Assembly (NCBI RefSeq): GCF_030684675.1
Contig: NZ_JAUXXZ010000076.1
Span: forward strand, 62,001 to 126,000
Origin: Daejeonella sp.
GTDB lineage: Bacteria; Bacteroidota; Bacteroidia; Sphingobacteriales; Sphingobacteriaceae
Reading direction: 5' to 3'
DNA: 64,000 bases
In this document: positions 1-9,028 of the stretch, piece after piece
Layout of the letters: every line of letters begins with the position of its first letter
Numbering within the stretch: position 1 is the stretch's first letter
The notes under the pieces: generated by a model
Told to the model about the DNA's origin: nothing
Seen by the model: the letters and a program-made list of their open reading frames with translations, nothing else
The model's database searches: none
Position numbers and translations under genes: made by a program

Positions 1-23
1 ATAAATATTGTTTGAAATTTCAT
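1..23 (-). CDS. Start of next gene, probably membrane-fusion protein (partial)
   Basis: An ATG on the minus strand at 23-21 opens a frame (MKFQTIF) that runs off the left edge, 8 bases after the stop of the RND permease. Only seven codons are visible, so no function can be read. By context it should be the periplasmic adaptor (membrane-fusion) subunit, because the TolC-like and RND genes are present and the adaptor is otherwise missing from the operon. This is inference from gene order. Confidence 0.35.
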
Positions 24-30
24 GGTTATA

Positions 31-3000
31 TTAATTGTTAAGTACAGGTAATTCTAATAAGCTTTTATCAATGGCAAAACGGCTTTCCGGATCATCAGGA
101 TCTAAGGAATTGCTTTGGCGGCCTGTTTTTTTACGAACAGCCGCAAATAAATGGGGCAAAACCAATAATGTAGTTAATGAAGACAGAATTAAACCGCCGA
201 TTACAGCCTGGGCCAGAGGGGCAACCTGTTCTGCTCCCTCACCGATACCTGATGCCATAGGAATCATGCCGGCAATCATGGCCAGCGTGGTCATTATTAT
301 CGGACGTAATCTGGATGAGGCTGCTAAGAATGCAGCTATAGGGGTATCTAAACCTCTATTCAGACGATTGTATTCTGCCTGATTGATCATGAGTACAGCA
401 TTAGAGACCGAAACGCCCACCGACATAATGATCCCCATATACGATTGCAGGTTCAGGGTACTTCCAAATAAAAGTAACATGAGTAAGCTGCCGCCAAGTA
501 CAGCCGGAACTACTGATAAGATAACCGCTGATAAAGCAAATGATTGATAGAATCCTGCTAACATTAAAAATATAACGATGATAGCTACAAGCAAGCCGGT
601 CTGTAAACCACTTAAAGTCTCATCCAGCAATTGCAGGGTTCCTTCGGTTTTCACTAATACCCCACGGGGAGGTTCCCCGGCGTTCTTAAGAGCCTCTTTC
701 ACTGCCTTTGATGCCGCCCCCAAGTCTTTTTTATAAGTGTTGGCAAGAACAGTAACATACCGGTTAGGGCCCTGCCGATTAACCTGACCCGGAAGTTTCG
801 TCAACTGTAAAGTGGCTACATCTTCAAGTACCGGTCGTGCAGAGCCTGCTTTTAGAGGTAAAGACCGCAAGTTATCCAGCGACTGCATGTCTTTCTCAGG
901 TATCTGTACCTGTGTCTGGAATACCAGCCCGGATTTAGGGTCCATCCACAAATTTTTATTGGTAAACCTTGTAGATGAGGTTGCTATGGTTAATGCTTTG
1001 GATACATCCTGCATGGTTAATCCAAATTGTGCCGCAAGTTCACGATCAATATTTATTTGAACACCAGGGTATTGAAGGGGCTCTGCGATATGGACATCTT
1101 TTAAGAATGCGTTCTTTTTAAGTTCTTTTTCAATTTTAGCGGCATATTGCCCCGCTACTTTTAGAGGCCCGGCTGCTACATTAATCTGGATAGGAGTTGT
1201 TGCACCCTGGCTCATAATCTTTTCAACCATTTCCATAGGTTCAAATGTCAATTGGAGTTCCGGGAATTGCTGATTCACCTTTTTCCTGATCTGCTCTTTT
1301 AGTTCATCAATAGGCCGGTCATATATATCCTGGTCTATTGAAATTTGGAGAACAGCTTCGTGCGATGCACTTGTAAATAAAAATATAGGGTTAATGGCCA
1401 GGGCAGATGGTTGTAATCCTACAAAGGCAGAGGTGATATTAATCGCACTGTCAGGAAGTTCTTTTTGAATAAGTGCAGTTACATCCTTCAGGTATTTTTC
1501 TGTTTTTTCTAAGCGGGTTCCCTGCGGGGCGGCAATTCTTAACTGTATATCACCGCTGTTCCCGGCCGGGAGAATATCAGTACCAATTTTCAAACTTCCC
1601 CATAAAACTATAGCAACCACAGCGATCGCATAAATGCTTAATACTTTCCCCTTATTATTATTTGCCTTACGGGTGAACAGTAAATATCTGCGCTTGAATT
1701 TTTCAAAGCGGTTAAGCTTCTTTTTTTGAAAACTTGTGTGATGATGATGAAATTTATCCGTTTTCATCAGCCAGTTTGCCATGATGGGAACAAAGGTTTG
1801 GGAAGCAATGAACGACGCTATCATCGCGAAAGCAACTGCTAATGAAAGTGGGAGGAACATATCTTTAGGGATCCCGGTCATCAGAAATGAAGGGATGAGG
1901 ACAGCCAGGATACATAGTAATATGAGCAGCTTTGGGATGGATATTTCTAAAAGGGCATCCAGGATAGCTCTTTCTTTAGGTTTTTCCATTTCAAAATGCT
2001 GATGGATATTTTCAATGGTAACGGTGGCTTCATCAACCAGAACACCGATTGCGAGTGCCAGGCCACTCAGCGTCATAATGTTGATGGTCTGACCAAACAT
2101 ATAAAGCATGATGATAGCAGCAAGTATAGCTATAGGTATAGTTAGCACAACAATCAATGCTCCCCGCTTATCTCCCAGAAACAACAGCACCATTAATCCG
2201 GTGAGCAAGGCTCCAAGTATTCCTTCATGGATCAGGTTATCAAGGGATCTTTTAATATATGCCGATTGATCAAATACATATTTTACAGTTACATCCTCTG
2301 GTAAAGCATCTTTAAGCATCGGTAACGCTTTTTTCAGATTATCCACAGCCTTGAGTGTCGAGGCATCTGACTTCTTAATCACCGGCAGATAAACTGACCT
2401 TTTACCATTGATAATTGCATAGCCTGTAGTGGCATCAGAAGCATCCTCCACGGTTCCAATGTCTCTAACAAAGACGGTAGTGCCCGAACCTGTACGCACA
2501 GGAATGTTCAGGAACTCTTCCGGACCTTTAGCAATGGAATTTACCGGGCTCATCAGGTTCTGATCCCCGATACGTATATTCCCGGCAGGAGAAGGGAAAT
2601 TGTTTTGAGCTATTGCAGTAGTCACTTCCTCAGCAGATAAACCGTAGGATTGCATTAGTTCGGGATTAACCTTTATAACCATCGTCCGGATATTTGCTCC
2701 AAACGGACCCGGTGCCGTGATTCCTTCTATATTCACAAACATGGGCCTGATTCGGGTCATGGCCAGATTCTGCAATTCTGTAATCGATCTTTTTGGGCTT
2801 TCGAAGACCAGTTGTCCGACAGGCAGTGAACTGCCGTCAAAGCGTACAACTTGCGGGGGAACTGCCCCGGCTGGGAGAAATCCCATCGCCTTCGATACCT
2901 GAGTAGAAACCTCAGCGGCTGCCTGCGCCATGTCGGTTCCGGGGTAAAAAGTTAACTTCATCAGGCTAAATCCCTGAATGCTTTTGAAGTCAATATCCTT

Positions 3001-3231
3001 TACTCCACTAACAAACACTAAAACCTTTTGAAACTCATTGGCCATAAAGCCGTCCATTAAAGCAGGCGTAAGACCGCCATAAGGCATAGCTATATAAATT
3101 GCAGGGGATTCAATGGACGGAAAAACATCGATGTTGATTTTTCTGACTGCTGTAAATGAGAAATAAGCGATGGCCAGCACCGCTACCATTATCGTGATGG
3201 GCTTTCGTAAAGCAAACCGTATCATATTCAT
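31..3231 (-). CDS. RND-family efflux permease
   Basis: This is a full-length (1066 aa) inner-membrane RND proton-driven efflux pump subunit. It has the classic duplicated layout: an N-terminal transmembrane helix, a large periplasmic porter region, a helix bundle around residues 340-560 and a second half with the same plan. The TM4 motif reads LVDEATVTIEN, so the acidic pair of AcrB (Asp-Asp) is Asp400-Glu401 here, and the exact substrate class (drug or metal) cannot be read from it. A short cytoplasmic linker carries four consecutive histidines (495-498). It lies 11 bases after the TolC-like gene and upstream of a probable adaptor gene, so it forms a tripartite exporter with them. The start is an ATG with a second in-frame Met two codons later. 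The family call is firm and the substrate unknown. Confidence 0.93.
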   Translation of the reverse strand: MNMIRFALRKPITIMVAVLAIAYFSFTAVRKINIDVFPSIESPAIYIAMPYGGLTPALMDGFMANEFQKVLVFVSGVKDIDFKSIQGFSLMKLTFYPGTDMAQAAAEVSTQVSKAMGFLPAGAVPPQVVRFDGSSLPVGQLVFESPKRSITELQNLAMTRIRPMFVNIEGITAPGPFGANIRTMVIKVNPELMQSYGLSAEEVTTAIAQNNFPSPAGNIRIGDQNLMSPVNSIAKGPEEFLNIPVRTGSGTTVFVRDIGTVEDASDATTGYAIINGKRSVYLPVIKKSDASTLKAVDNLKKALPMLKDALPEDVTVKYVFDQSAYIKRSLDNLIHEGILGALLTGLMVLLFLGDKRGALIVVLTIPIAILAAIIMLYMFGQTINIMTLSGLALAIGVLVDEATVTIENIHQHFEMEKPKERAILDALLEISIPKLLILLCILAVLIPSFLMTGIPKDMFLPLSLAVAFAMIASFIASQTFVPIMANWLMKTDKFHHHHTSFQKKKLNRFEKFKRRYLLFTRKANNNKGKVLSIYAIAVVAIVLWGSLKIGTDILPAGNSGDIQLRIAAPQGTRLEKTEKYLKDVTALIQKELPDSAINITSAFVGLQPSALAINPIFLFTSASHEAVLQISIDQDIYDRPIDELKEQIRKKVNQQFPELQLTFEPMEMVEKIMSQGATTPIQINVAAGPLKVAGQYAAKIEKELKKNAFLKDVHIAEPLQYPGVQINIDRELAAQFGLTMQDVSKALTIATSSTRFTNKNLWMDPKSGLVFQTQVQIPEKDMQSLDNLRSLPLKAGSARPVLEDVATLQLTKLPGQVNRQGPNRYVTVLANTYKKDLGAASKAVKEALKNAGEPPRGVLVKTEGTLQLLDETLSGLQTGLLVAIIVIFLMLAGFYQSFALSAVILSVVPAVLGGSLLMLLLFGSTLNLQSYMGIIMSVGVSVSNAVLMINQAEYNRLNRGLDTPIAAFLAASSRLRPIIMTTLAMIAGMIPMASGIGEGAEQVAPLAQAVIGGLILSSLTTLLVLPHLFAAVRKKTGRQSNSLDPDDPESRFAIDKSLLELPVLNN

Positions 3232-3242
3232 TGTATAATTTT

Positions 3243-4625
3243 TTATTTAAATTGATTGGAGATTTTATTGAAATCGCCTGAAAGTTCAGACCTTAATATT
3301 TCCTGCTCCCATAATTGCTGATAAGCTTCTATATTTATTTTTTCTGATTGTTGGAGTAAAAGCTGGATCTGAAGTAATTCGGTGAGATTGATCAAACCGC
3401 TTTCATACCTGGATAAATACAGATCATAAGCATTCCGTGCATTCTGAACAGCCTGTGTGGTTTTCATAACCTGCTTTAACTGCTCATCAATTCTTGTAGA
3501 AACTGATTGGAACCCGGTATTTAGTTCTAAGGCTTGTAAATCATATCTCGACCGGGTGGCAAGAAGTTTCTGTCCGGCCCTTTTTCTTTCAACAGTACTG
3601 TTATAGGCACTGCTTATATTCCAGGTAAGCCCAACACCAACCAGGTAATTATTACTCGTATTATTAAAGCCGGATGACCAACCAGTACTTGCAGTACCAT
3701 CTTTTCCAATACCGCTGCCGCGGCTTGATAATCCGCCAAGAAGGGAAACAGAGGGAAATATTTTACGGGCAGCAATCTGTTCCTGGGTGCGGTCATACAG
3801 TATTCGAGTGCCTATTACATCTAAATAAGGATGTGCATTGCTTACCGAATCCGTTCCTGTAATTCCCGCAAGGGTTGTTAAAAAACGGTTAGTGCTAAGC
3901 AGTATACTTTCAGGCAGTAATGGTACTACCTCCGTTAATTGTATCCTGCTGGAAGAGAGTTTTCCGTTCCAGTCATCCAGTTCAGCCAGTGTTTGCAGGT
4001 ACGAAGAAGAAGCGAGTAAGGTATCAGCTCCTGGCTTTAATCCAGCTTCGGAAAGGCTTTTAGAGAGATTGAGGATTTCCTTAACCCTTGTTACATTCTC
4101 TTTTGCCCACTCCAGCTTAGATTGGTTATACAGGATATTGATATATAACTTTGTAACTTTTGTTTGCAATTGAAGCTTTGCTACATTGAAATTGCTTCCG
4201 GCTTCTTCTACTGCATATTTTGCTGCTTCAACCTCTTTTCTTTGTTTTCCAAATTCATATAGTTTCCAGTCCATCAGGACAGAACCATAGCTGTTGGCCG
4301 CAGCATCAGGCTGCCCGTTCAACCTGTTATTTCCGCTTACATTGAAAATGCCTGGCAGAGGGAAAAAAGCGCCGGAACTACCGGCATAGCTGCCGTACGT
4401 ATTTTGTAACTGAACCTGTACCTGGGGTAAAAAACCGTTTTTAACTTCTGTTTTCCGGTACTCAGATTCCCGGATTTGTGCTTTCTTTTCTGTTAAACCC
4501 GGATAGTTCGCAAATGCTGCATCCCAGGCCTCTGAAATAGAAATATGCTTATCGTTTTGAGAGTAAGATCTTGTACTGACGAGCAGTAAAAATGTCATCG
4601 CCAGATAAAGCTGATACTTTATCAT
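3243..4625 (-). CDS. TolC-like outer-membrane efflux protein
   Basis: A 460-aa outer-membrane factor of the TolC/OEP family. It has a signal peptide ending near SYSQ (about residue 22), followed by two long alpha-helical repeats rich in Ala, Gln and Leu, the hallmark of the periplasmic tunnel. The C-terminal helical repeat includes the typical YDLYLSRYESGLINLTELLQ stretch. It is the first gene of the RND operon (11-base gap to the permease) and provides the outer-membrane exit duct. It lies 110 bases downstream of a small exported protein gene, which may be cotranscribed. The order channel, pump, adaptor is common for Bacteroidota efflux operons. Confidence 0.92.
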   Translation of the reverse strand: MIKYQLYLAMTFLLLVSTRSYSQNDKHISISEAWDAAFANYPGLTEKKAQIRESEYRKTEVKNGFLPQVQVQLQNTYGSYAGSSGAFFPLPGIFNVSGNNRLNGQPDAAANSYGSVLMDWKLYEFGKQRKEVEAAKYAVEEAGSNFNVAKLQLQTKVTKLYINILYNQSKLEWAKENVTRVKEILNLSKSLSEAGLKPGADTLLASSSYLQTLAELDDWNGKLSSSRIQLTEVVPLLPESILLSTNRFLTTLAGITGTDSVSNAHPYLDVIGTRILYDRTQEQIAARKIFPSVSLLGGLSSRGSGIGKDGTASTGWSSGFNNTSNNYLVGVGLTWNISSAYNSTVERKRAGQKLLATRSRYDLQALELNTGFQSVSTRIDEQLKQVMKTTQAVQNARNAYDLYLSRYESGLINLTELLQIQLLLQQSEKINIEAYQQLWEQEILRSELSGDFNKISNQFK

Positions 4626-4735
4626 AAAATTCTAGATTATTAATTTGTAAAAAATTCTTTCAATGAGATCTCCATGCTTCTTTGTTAAAAGAAGAGGAAA
4701 TGAAATAGCTTAGGTAGTTTAAGCGGGAAAGAAAA

Positions 4736-5146
4736 TCAGATCAACAGGATTCTGTTCCTGAGATAAAGAGGGGTGCCCGTCTGTAAAAAAGCGGCTCTAG
4801 AGAAATAAGATGTAGGGGTATAATACTGGTTCTGAAAAGAAAAAGCCGGTATATGGGAAAGTAATATCGGGATTAAAGGTAAAACCGGCTTTGCAAATTG
4901 TGTAATCTGTAAATCTACTTCATCTAAAATGGATGGAGCAAGATTTAAACAAGTTTGTGAACTTACTACGAGTTGTCTTTTTGCATTAGGGTTGGTGTTT
5001 TCAATAGAATTGTTTCCGTCAACTAAAGCCTGAATGCTCTTTTTTACGGTACAGTCAGTCAATAAAAAAAACGATAGCAACAGACATAGCAAAGCCGGTT
5101 TGGCATTGAAATGATATGTTGCTTTTTTTATTGGCATGTTATTCAT
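4736..5146 (-). CDS. Small exported/lipoprotein-like protein, family A copy 1
   Basis: A 136-aa protein of unknown function. The N-terminus is hydrophobic (LLCLLLSFFLLTDC) and ends in a Cys at about residue 32 that could be a lipidation site. After a variable Ser/Asn-rich middle with one more Cys, the C-terminus ends in PLYLRNRILLI. The same tail, PVYLRNRILLI, and the same layout with Cys-Xaa-Val-Lys-Lys recur in the protein at 10812-11219, so the two are paralogues. Its place just upstream of an efflux operon suggests a role in envelope stress or metal handling, but nothing in the sequence proves it. The start is an ATG, with another Met at position 4. Confidence 0.7.
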   Translation of the reverse strand: MNNMPIKKATYHFNAKPALLCLLLSFFLLTDCTVKKSIQALVDGNNSIENTNPNAKRQLVVSSQTCLNLAPSILDEVDLQITQFAKPVLPLIPILLSHIPAFSFQNQYYTPTSYFSRAAFLQTGTPLYLRNRILLI

Positions 5147-5223
5147 ATTAATAATCCGGGTAAAGATAGTAATTATAAGGGTAAGTCCTCTGTTTCATAA
5201 AACAGGTTCCTTATTAATCCTTA

Positions 5224-6651
5224 TTAAATTAAAGAGAAGACCTGCGACATATCCGGATGGTAAGGATTACTTTTTCGCAAAAAATGTGTTAAGGCTTCAA
5301 CTACTGTAAAAGGTAAATCAATCCGGTTAGCACCTGAATTAGCTGGTACCCCCTGTTGGGTGACAAAAGCAGCCTTGTAAATTTTATCAGATTTCAAACG
5401 TTCCTTCCCAATATAGATATCCTGTATTCGGTGCTCTTTTGGATTTTCAATCCTGATATAAGCAGTTAGACCCATGCATCTTTTTACATAACCTCCCATT
5501 TGCTTCATTGGATCCGCAGAAAAGGTGCGTTCCAGGTTTTCTTCAAGCATATTGAGGATTTCACTTCCTGTAAGTTTCACAATAGAAACGGGTGGATTCA
5601 TGGGTATTATATTAAACAAGTCCCATTTACTGATGGGCCCCGGGGGGATCGGAACTCCATATCGCCATCCATTTGAAAATGCAAGCTCAGCGGAGGCGAC
5701 ATCCTTTATCGCATGCAATAAAAGATCATCCATTGAGGAGTTAAGCGTATTATAACGGTCTAATAAAATACCAGTTTGACCTATTGTTTCTGCCTGTAAA
5801 TCCCGATAAGGTTTCATGATTACCGCGATCATTTCATCCATTTCCTTATCGGGCTCAACAGATTCCGAAACCGGAATAAGTTCGTATTGATGGTTTTGAA
5901 TACGATTGTCTGAAATTTCAAGCTGTAAATGACCTAAAAATGAACCATGGCATCCGCATTGAATAAGGATGGTGCCACTAACCATAGTGGGTTCAAATAA
6001 TCGATTATGGGTATGCGCGCTAAGGCAAACATCAATTCCTTTAATCCCGGAAAGCATTTTAACATCCTGGGGATATCCGTTGTGAGAAAGTAAAAAAACG
6101 AGATTGGCTCCTTTGCCCTTAACTTCCTCTATGTACTTAGGCAGTTCTTCTGTTCCCTCAGTTATTTTTAATCCCTTACTGAACCGTTCTGGCATTGTTT
6201 TATCAATAATATTGGAGCATATCCCAATAACAGCAATCTTGATATTTTCAACTTCCACTATAATATAGGGCTTAAGAAAAAGTTTTCCTTCTGTCCCATA
6301 AACGTTAATGCCTAAAACCGGATAACTAAGCTGGTTGTTCAGATTTAACAGTTGATCAGGGCCGTAAGCAAAGTCCCAGTGTCCAGCCATGGCATTAAAT
6401 CCAATTTTGTTTAAGACCGGTATAATAGCTTCGCCTTTTGACTCGACTAATGGTAATGTTCCATGAAACGTATCGCCACCGTCAAAAACCAGTGTGTTTG
6501 GATTCTGCTTTCGGATCCTCTTTATCATGCTGTAGATCCGGGAGTATCCGCCCGCTGTTTTTATATCCCGATTTTCTGCATTAAAAAAAACTTCAGGATG
6601 AGGCTCCATGTAACCATGTACATCATTTAAATAAGCGATTGATAATTTCAT
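5224..6651 (-). CDS. SoxB/5'-nucleotidase-like metallophosphatase
   Basis: A 475-aa protein with the two-domain plan of the UshA/5'-nucleotidase superfamily. The N-terminal calcineurin-like metallophosphatase domain shows LNDVHGYMEPH (metal site I), VFDGGDTFHG, AMAGHWDF (in place of the usual GNHE), LLSHNGY and LSAHTHNRLF. The C-terminal domain has DLFNIIPMNPP and, near residue 385, ADPMKQMGGYVKR, which recalls the DPYYQQGGDMVR region of SoxB thiosulfohydrolases. No signal peptide is visible, whereas typical SoxB and UshA are periplasmic. Downstream genes encode two solute-binding proteins and a DsrE protein, which fits sulfur or small-oxyanion chemistry by inference. No other Sox genes are visible. 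The alternative is a nucleotide or sugar-nucleotide hydrolase. Confidence 0.75.
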   Translation of the reverse strand: MKLSIAYLNDVHGYMEPHPEVFFNAENRDIKTAGGYSRIYSMIKRIRKQNPNTLVFDGGDTFHGTLPLVESKGEAIIPVLNKIGFNAMAGHWDFAYGPDQLLNLNNQLSYPVLGINVYGTEGKLFLKPYIIVEVENIKIAVIGICSNIIDKTMPERFSKGLKITEGTEELPKYIEEVKGKGANLVFLLSHNGYPQDVKMLSGIKGIDVCLSAHTHNRLFEPTMVSGTILIQCGCHGSFLGHLQLEISDNRIQNHQYELIPVSESVEPDKEMDEMIAVIMKPYRDLQAETIGQTGILLDRYNTLNSSMDDLLLHAIKDVASAELAFSNGWRYGVPIPPGPISKWDLFNIIPMNPPVSIVKLTGSEILNMLEENLERTFSADPMKQMGGYVKRCMGLTAYIRIENPKEHRIQDIYIGKERLKSDKIYKAAFVTQQGVPANSGANRIDLPFTVVEALTHFLRKSNPYHPDMSQVFSLI

Positions 6652-6660
6652 AAGATTAGG

Positions 6661-7404
6661 TTATTCCCAGCCCCACTTTTTAAAAACAGTATGACCAGCG
6701 GGAGATTTCATGAACGTTATAAAAGCCGATGCGACTTCTTTCTGATCTGTAATGGCACTTATAGCAACGGGTGTACCGCGGTATACCGTTTGTTTTTTCG
6801 GAATTTTAACCAGATATGTTACATCCCTTAAACTATTGTACCAGGAAGCATAACAGATCCAGGCATCATATGAATTATCCGATTTCCAGGCTTCAATTCC
6901 TAAAGCAGTATTGGCATAAGACCTTCCTATATTTTGTTGAATTTCAGCAATCAGGTTCTGTTTACCTGCAATATCTTCCCACATACCAAATTGACCTGCA
7001 CCGTTTACATCTAAAAGTTTAATGCCGGGTTTGGTGAGATCTTTTATATTTCGGATATTTTTAGGATTTCCGGGTCGCACCAAAATAGCAGCGGCTCTTT
7101 TGTAGAGCTCGGTGCGGGCGGAAGCATCAATCAATTCAGGATGATCTGCAGTAAACTGGGTAAGCATATATTCGGCCCCGCCGAAAACTAAATCTGCATT
7201 TTGTTTTGCTTGTTCTATCCATTTTGCTTCCGGCCCTGCTGTTACCTTAACGGGTATGGAATTTTTCATAGAAAACACTTTGGCACATTCCTCCATAGCG
7301 GCGCCCGGACCACCAGGGCCATAAACATATAAGGTGTCTTGTTTTGATTGGGCCTGAACAAATGCGGGGAGAATGCCAATCAGGATGATAATTAAGGTTT
7401 TCAT
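6661..7404 (-). CDS. Periplasmic solute-binding protein, AcfC-like
   Basis: A 247-aa extracytoplasmic binding protein resembling AcfC and molybdate/sulfate-type ABC binding proteins. After a signal peptide (MKTLIIILIGILPAFVQAQ) comes YVYGPGGPGAAMEECAKVF, then the two-lobe fold with KNADLVFGGAE-like and NPKNIRNIKDL segments and a C-terminal SAFITFMKSPAGHTVFKKWG. The ATG at 7404 is preferred over an upstream one at 7443 because it starts a clean signal peptide and lies 10 bases after the preceding stop. The longer frame would overlap that gene. It is 10 bases from the SoxB-like gene. No permease or ATPase gene is adjacent, so it may act as a free binding protein or serve a distant transporter. 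Confidence 0.75.
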   Translation of the reverse strand: MKTLIIILIGILPAFVQAQSKQDTLYVYGPGGPGAAMEECAKVFSMKNSIPVKVTAGPEAKWIEQAKQNADLVFGGAEYMLTQFTADHPELIDASARTELYKRAAAILVRPGNPKNIRNIKDLTKPGIKLLDVNGAGQFGMWEDIAGKQNLIAEIQQNIGRSYANTALGIEAWKSDNSYDAWICYASWYNSLRDVTYLVKIPKKQTVYRGTPVAISAITDQKEVASAFITFMKSPAGHTVFKKWGWE

Positions 7405-7414
7405 AGTAAATATT

Positions 7415-8335
7415 CTAATTAGTGATAAATCCATATTTTTCATAAACAGCTTTCGCCGCAGGGCTTATTAAAAAATTCATGAAATGCTTTGCAGCAACGG
7501 CATTGGGTGCCTTTTTTAATTGGCCTGCTACATTTTGAGAGACCACATTTTCGCTGGCCGGGATCTCAACTTCTTCTACCGGATTTCCGATCATTTTCTG
7601 ATAATGTACTTCAGTGTACCATACAGGTGCCGCATCAGATTGATCATATAAAATCCGCATGGGCGATTGACGGTGATGAATCTGGGTAAGAAATGTAGTA
7701 CTGTCTTTTACCTTGGTTTCCATAACCATTTTCTTTAGGCTTTCGCCGCCTGCTTTAATATATGAATCCTCAATACGATTGCCAATTCCTTCCCATTTGG
7801 GGTTAGGCATACTTACCCTTACATCATTACGTCCCAAATCTTTTAAACCTTTTATGTTTTTGGGATTGCCTTTTTGCACCATGATAGATAAGCGGTTTTT
7901 CATGAACATCTCGGTTCTGCTAAACCATTGTGGTGTTTCCTCAATCCTTCCCTTGCCGGCAATGTATATGTCCGGCTTCAGAGTTATTCTCATATTTCCG
8001 ATGACTAAACTTCCGCTTTCAATTTGCTTAGCCAGAATTCCGGGTGGAAGGGTTTCAACAAAAATCCGTTGATACTGCGGATGTTCTTTTTTAAAAGCAG
8101 CAAGCAGGTCATCCAACAACATAAATGGATTTCCCCCTAAAAATATCACCAGTTGAGGATTATTGATATCTCCGTACAGATCAGGTACATTATCAACTCC
8201 GGGTACGGTAAACTGAACCTTACTTTCAGGCGGTTTGTTCCAGGGCGGATCATAGCGATGATCCTGCGCTTTAGCAGTTATGGTCATAAGGATGAATGTT
8301 AACGATAGAAATAATTTTTCAAGTATATGTTTCAT
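7415..8335 (-). CDS. Periplasmic solute-binding protein, ModA/sulfate-binding-like
   Basis: A 306-aa exported protein with a Sec signal (LTFILMTITAKAQ) and the type-2 periplasmic binding fold. Visible blocks are VIFLGGNPFMLLDDLLAAF, QKGNPKNIKGLKDLGRNDVR and a C-terminal KHFMNFLISPAAKAVYEKYG, matching the helix that closes sulfate/molybdate-type binding proteins. It shares NPKNI..LKDL and the C-terminal motif with its downstream neighbour at 6661-7404, so the two are diverged relatives. The ligand is unknown; oxyanion binding is the family expectation. It is probably cotranscribed with the DsrE-like gene upstream (39-base gap). Confidence 0.78.
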   Translation of the reverse strand: MKHILEKLFLSLTFILMTITAKAQDHRYDPPWNKPPESKVQFTVPGVDNVPDLYGDINNPQLVIFLGGNPFMLLDDLLAAFKKEHPQYQRIFVETLPPGILAKQIESGSLVIGNMRITLKPDIYIAGKGRIEETPQWFSRTEMFMKNRLSIMVQKGNPKNIKGLKDLGRNDVRVSMPNPKWEGIGNRIEDSYIKAGGESLKKMVMETKVKDSTTFLTQIHHRQSPMRILYDQSDAAPVWYTEVHYQKMIGNPVEEVEIPASENVVSQNVAGQLKKAPNAVAAKHFMNFLISPAAKAVYEKYGFITN

Positions 8336-8375
8336 GATCTATTTTTTAAATAAACTTTAATTTTTATTACAGCCA

Positions 8376-8831
8376 CTAAGGATGTACAATGGCCCAGCCC
8401 TGGTACTGCCGGATAATAATTTCTCCGTTAGCACTGGGAACAAAAGAAATAAAGGGGAATAAAGTAGATTTATCTATATGCCGTTCCTTGAGGGTATTTT
8501 CGCATTGAGCGAGAATTACACCCTTTGCCTGCAGATCTTTCAAAGTCTGTTCAAAAGTACCGGTTTTTTCGTAAACCTTTACTCCATCGCCGAATACAAT
8601 TAATTCTATTTCAAGCTTCCCTTTCAAACGCGGATCTTCAAGTGCATTTTTTATATTACGCAAGGTTCCAGAAATCTTTTTTTCATCCCCGTTATTTAAG
8701 ACGTAAAGGGCTTTGTAATTCTTTAGCGAAGCTTTTGCTCCGGTGAAAGGGGTGGCCAGTTGTTGAGCTATAGCTGGTTTAATCAGGATCGCTAAAACAA
8801 CTAAAATTAAGAGGATTGATAACTTTTTCAT
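8376..8831 (-). CDS. Exported DsrE-like protein
   Basis: A 151-aa protein with a signal peptide (about residues 1-22, ending PAIAQ) and a DsrE/DsrF-like alpha/beta domain. Visible features are YKALYVLNNGDEKKISGTLRN, ELIVFGDGVKVYEKTG and a single conserved cysteine in LAQCENTLKERHI, the position used for sulfur binding in DsrE proteins. DsrE family members carry sulfane sulfur; exported single-domain versions are common in Bacteroidota and their role is not settled. The context with a SoxB-like enzyme and thioredoxin-type proteins supports a sulfur or thiol role by inference. Confidence 0.78.
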   Translation of the reverse strand: MKKLSILLILVVLAILIKPAIAQQLATPFTGAKASLKNYKALYVLNNGDEKKISGTLRNIKNALEDPRLKGKLEIELIVFGDGVKVYEKTGTFEQTLKDLQAKGVILAQCENTLKERHIDKSTLFPFISFVPSANGEIIIRQYQGWAIVHP

Positions 8832-8863
8832 ATTTTTTGTTTTTTTAAGGATAAGATTTTCTA

Positions 8864-9016
8864 TTATTCATTCTTAATGCTAAGGTTTTTAAAAGCAAAA
8901 ATTTGAATGACAGAACCAGAGTCCATTATATTTTCTTTTGGTTCGACTGTATTACGGTGAAATTGATTTTTACTGTAAGCCTCTATTCCATTAAAGGCAT
9001 ACCTCCCTAAGGCTGT
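8864..9016 (-). pseudogene. Orphan C-terminal fragment of an unknown protein
   Basis: A 50-codon open frame ends in TAA at 8866-8864 and begins straight after a TAG at 9019-9017, with no ATG or GTG in its first 30 codons. The peptide looks protein-like (RYAFNGIEAYSKNQFHRN, then MDSGSVIQIFAFKNLSIKNE). It resembles the tail end of a longer protein rather than a start-to-stop gene. I cannot name the family. It lies between the USP and DsrE genes on the same strand, next to another decayed gene (9693-9897). It could be a chance frame. Confidence 0.3.
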
Positions 9017-9028
9017 CTAATAAATAGT

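Noticed and set aside
1738-1749. Four consecutive His in the RND permease loop as a metal sensor
   Set aside because: A short His run in a cytoplasmic linker is too weak for this; the substrate class is not shown by it.
4393-4406. CCGTACGTATTTTG inside the TolC-like gene, similar to the operator core
   Set aside because: It has the central TACGTA, but its outer bases do not fit the CGGG...CCCG arms and it lies inside a coding region far from the locus.
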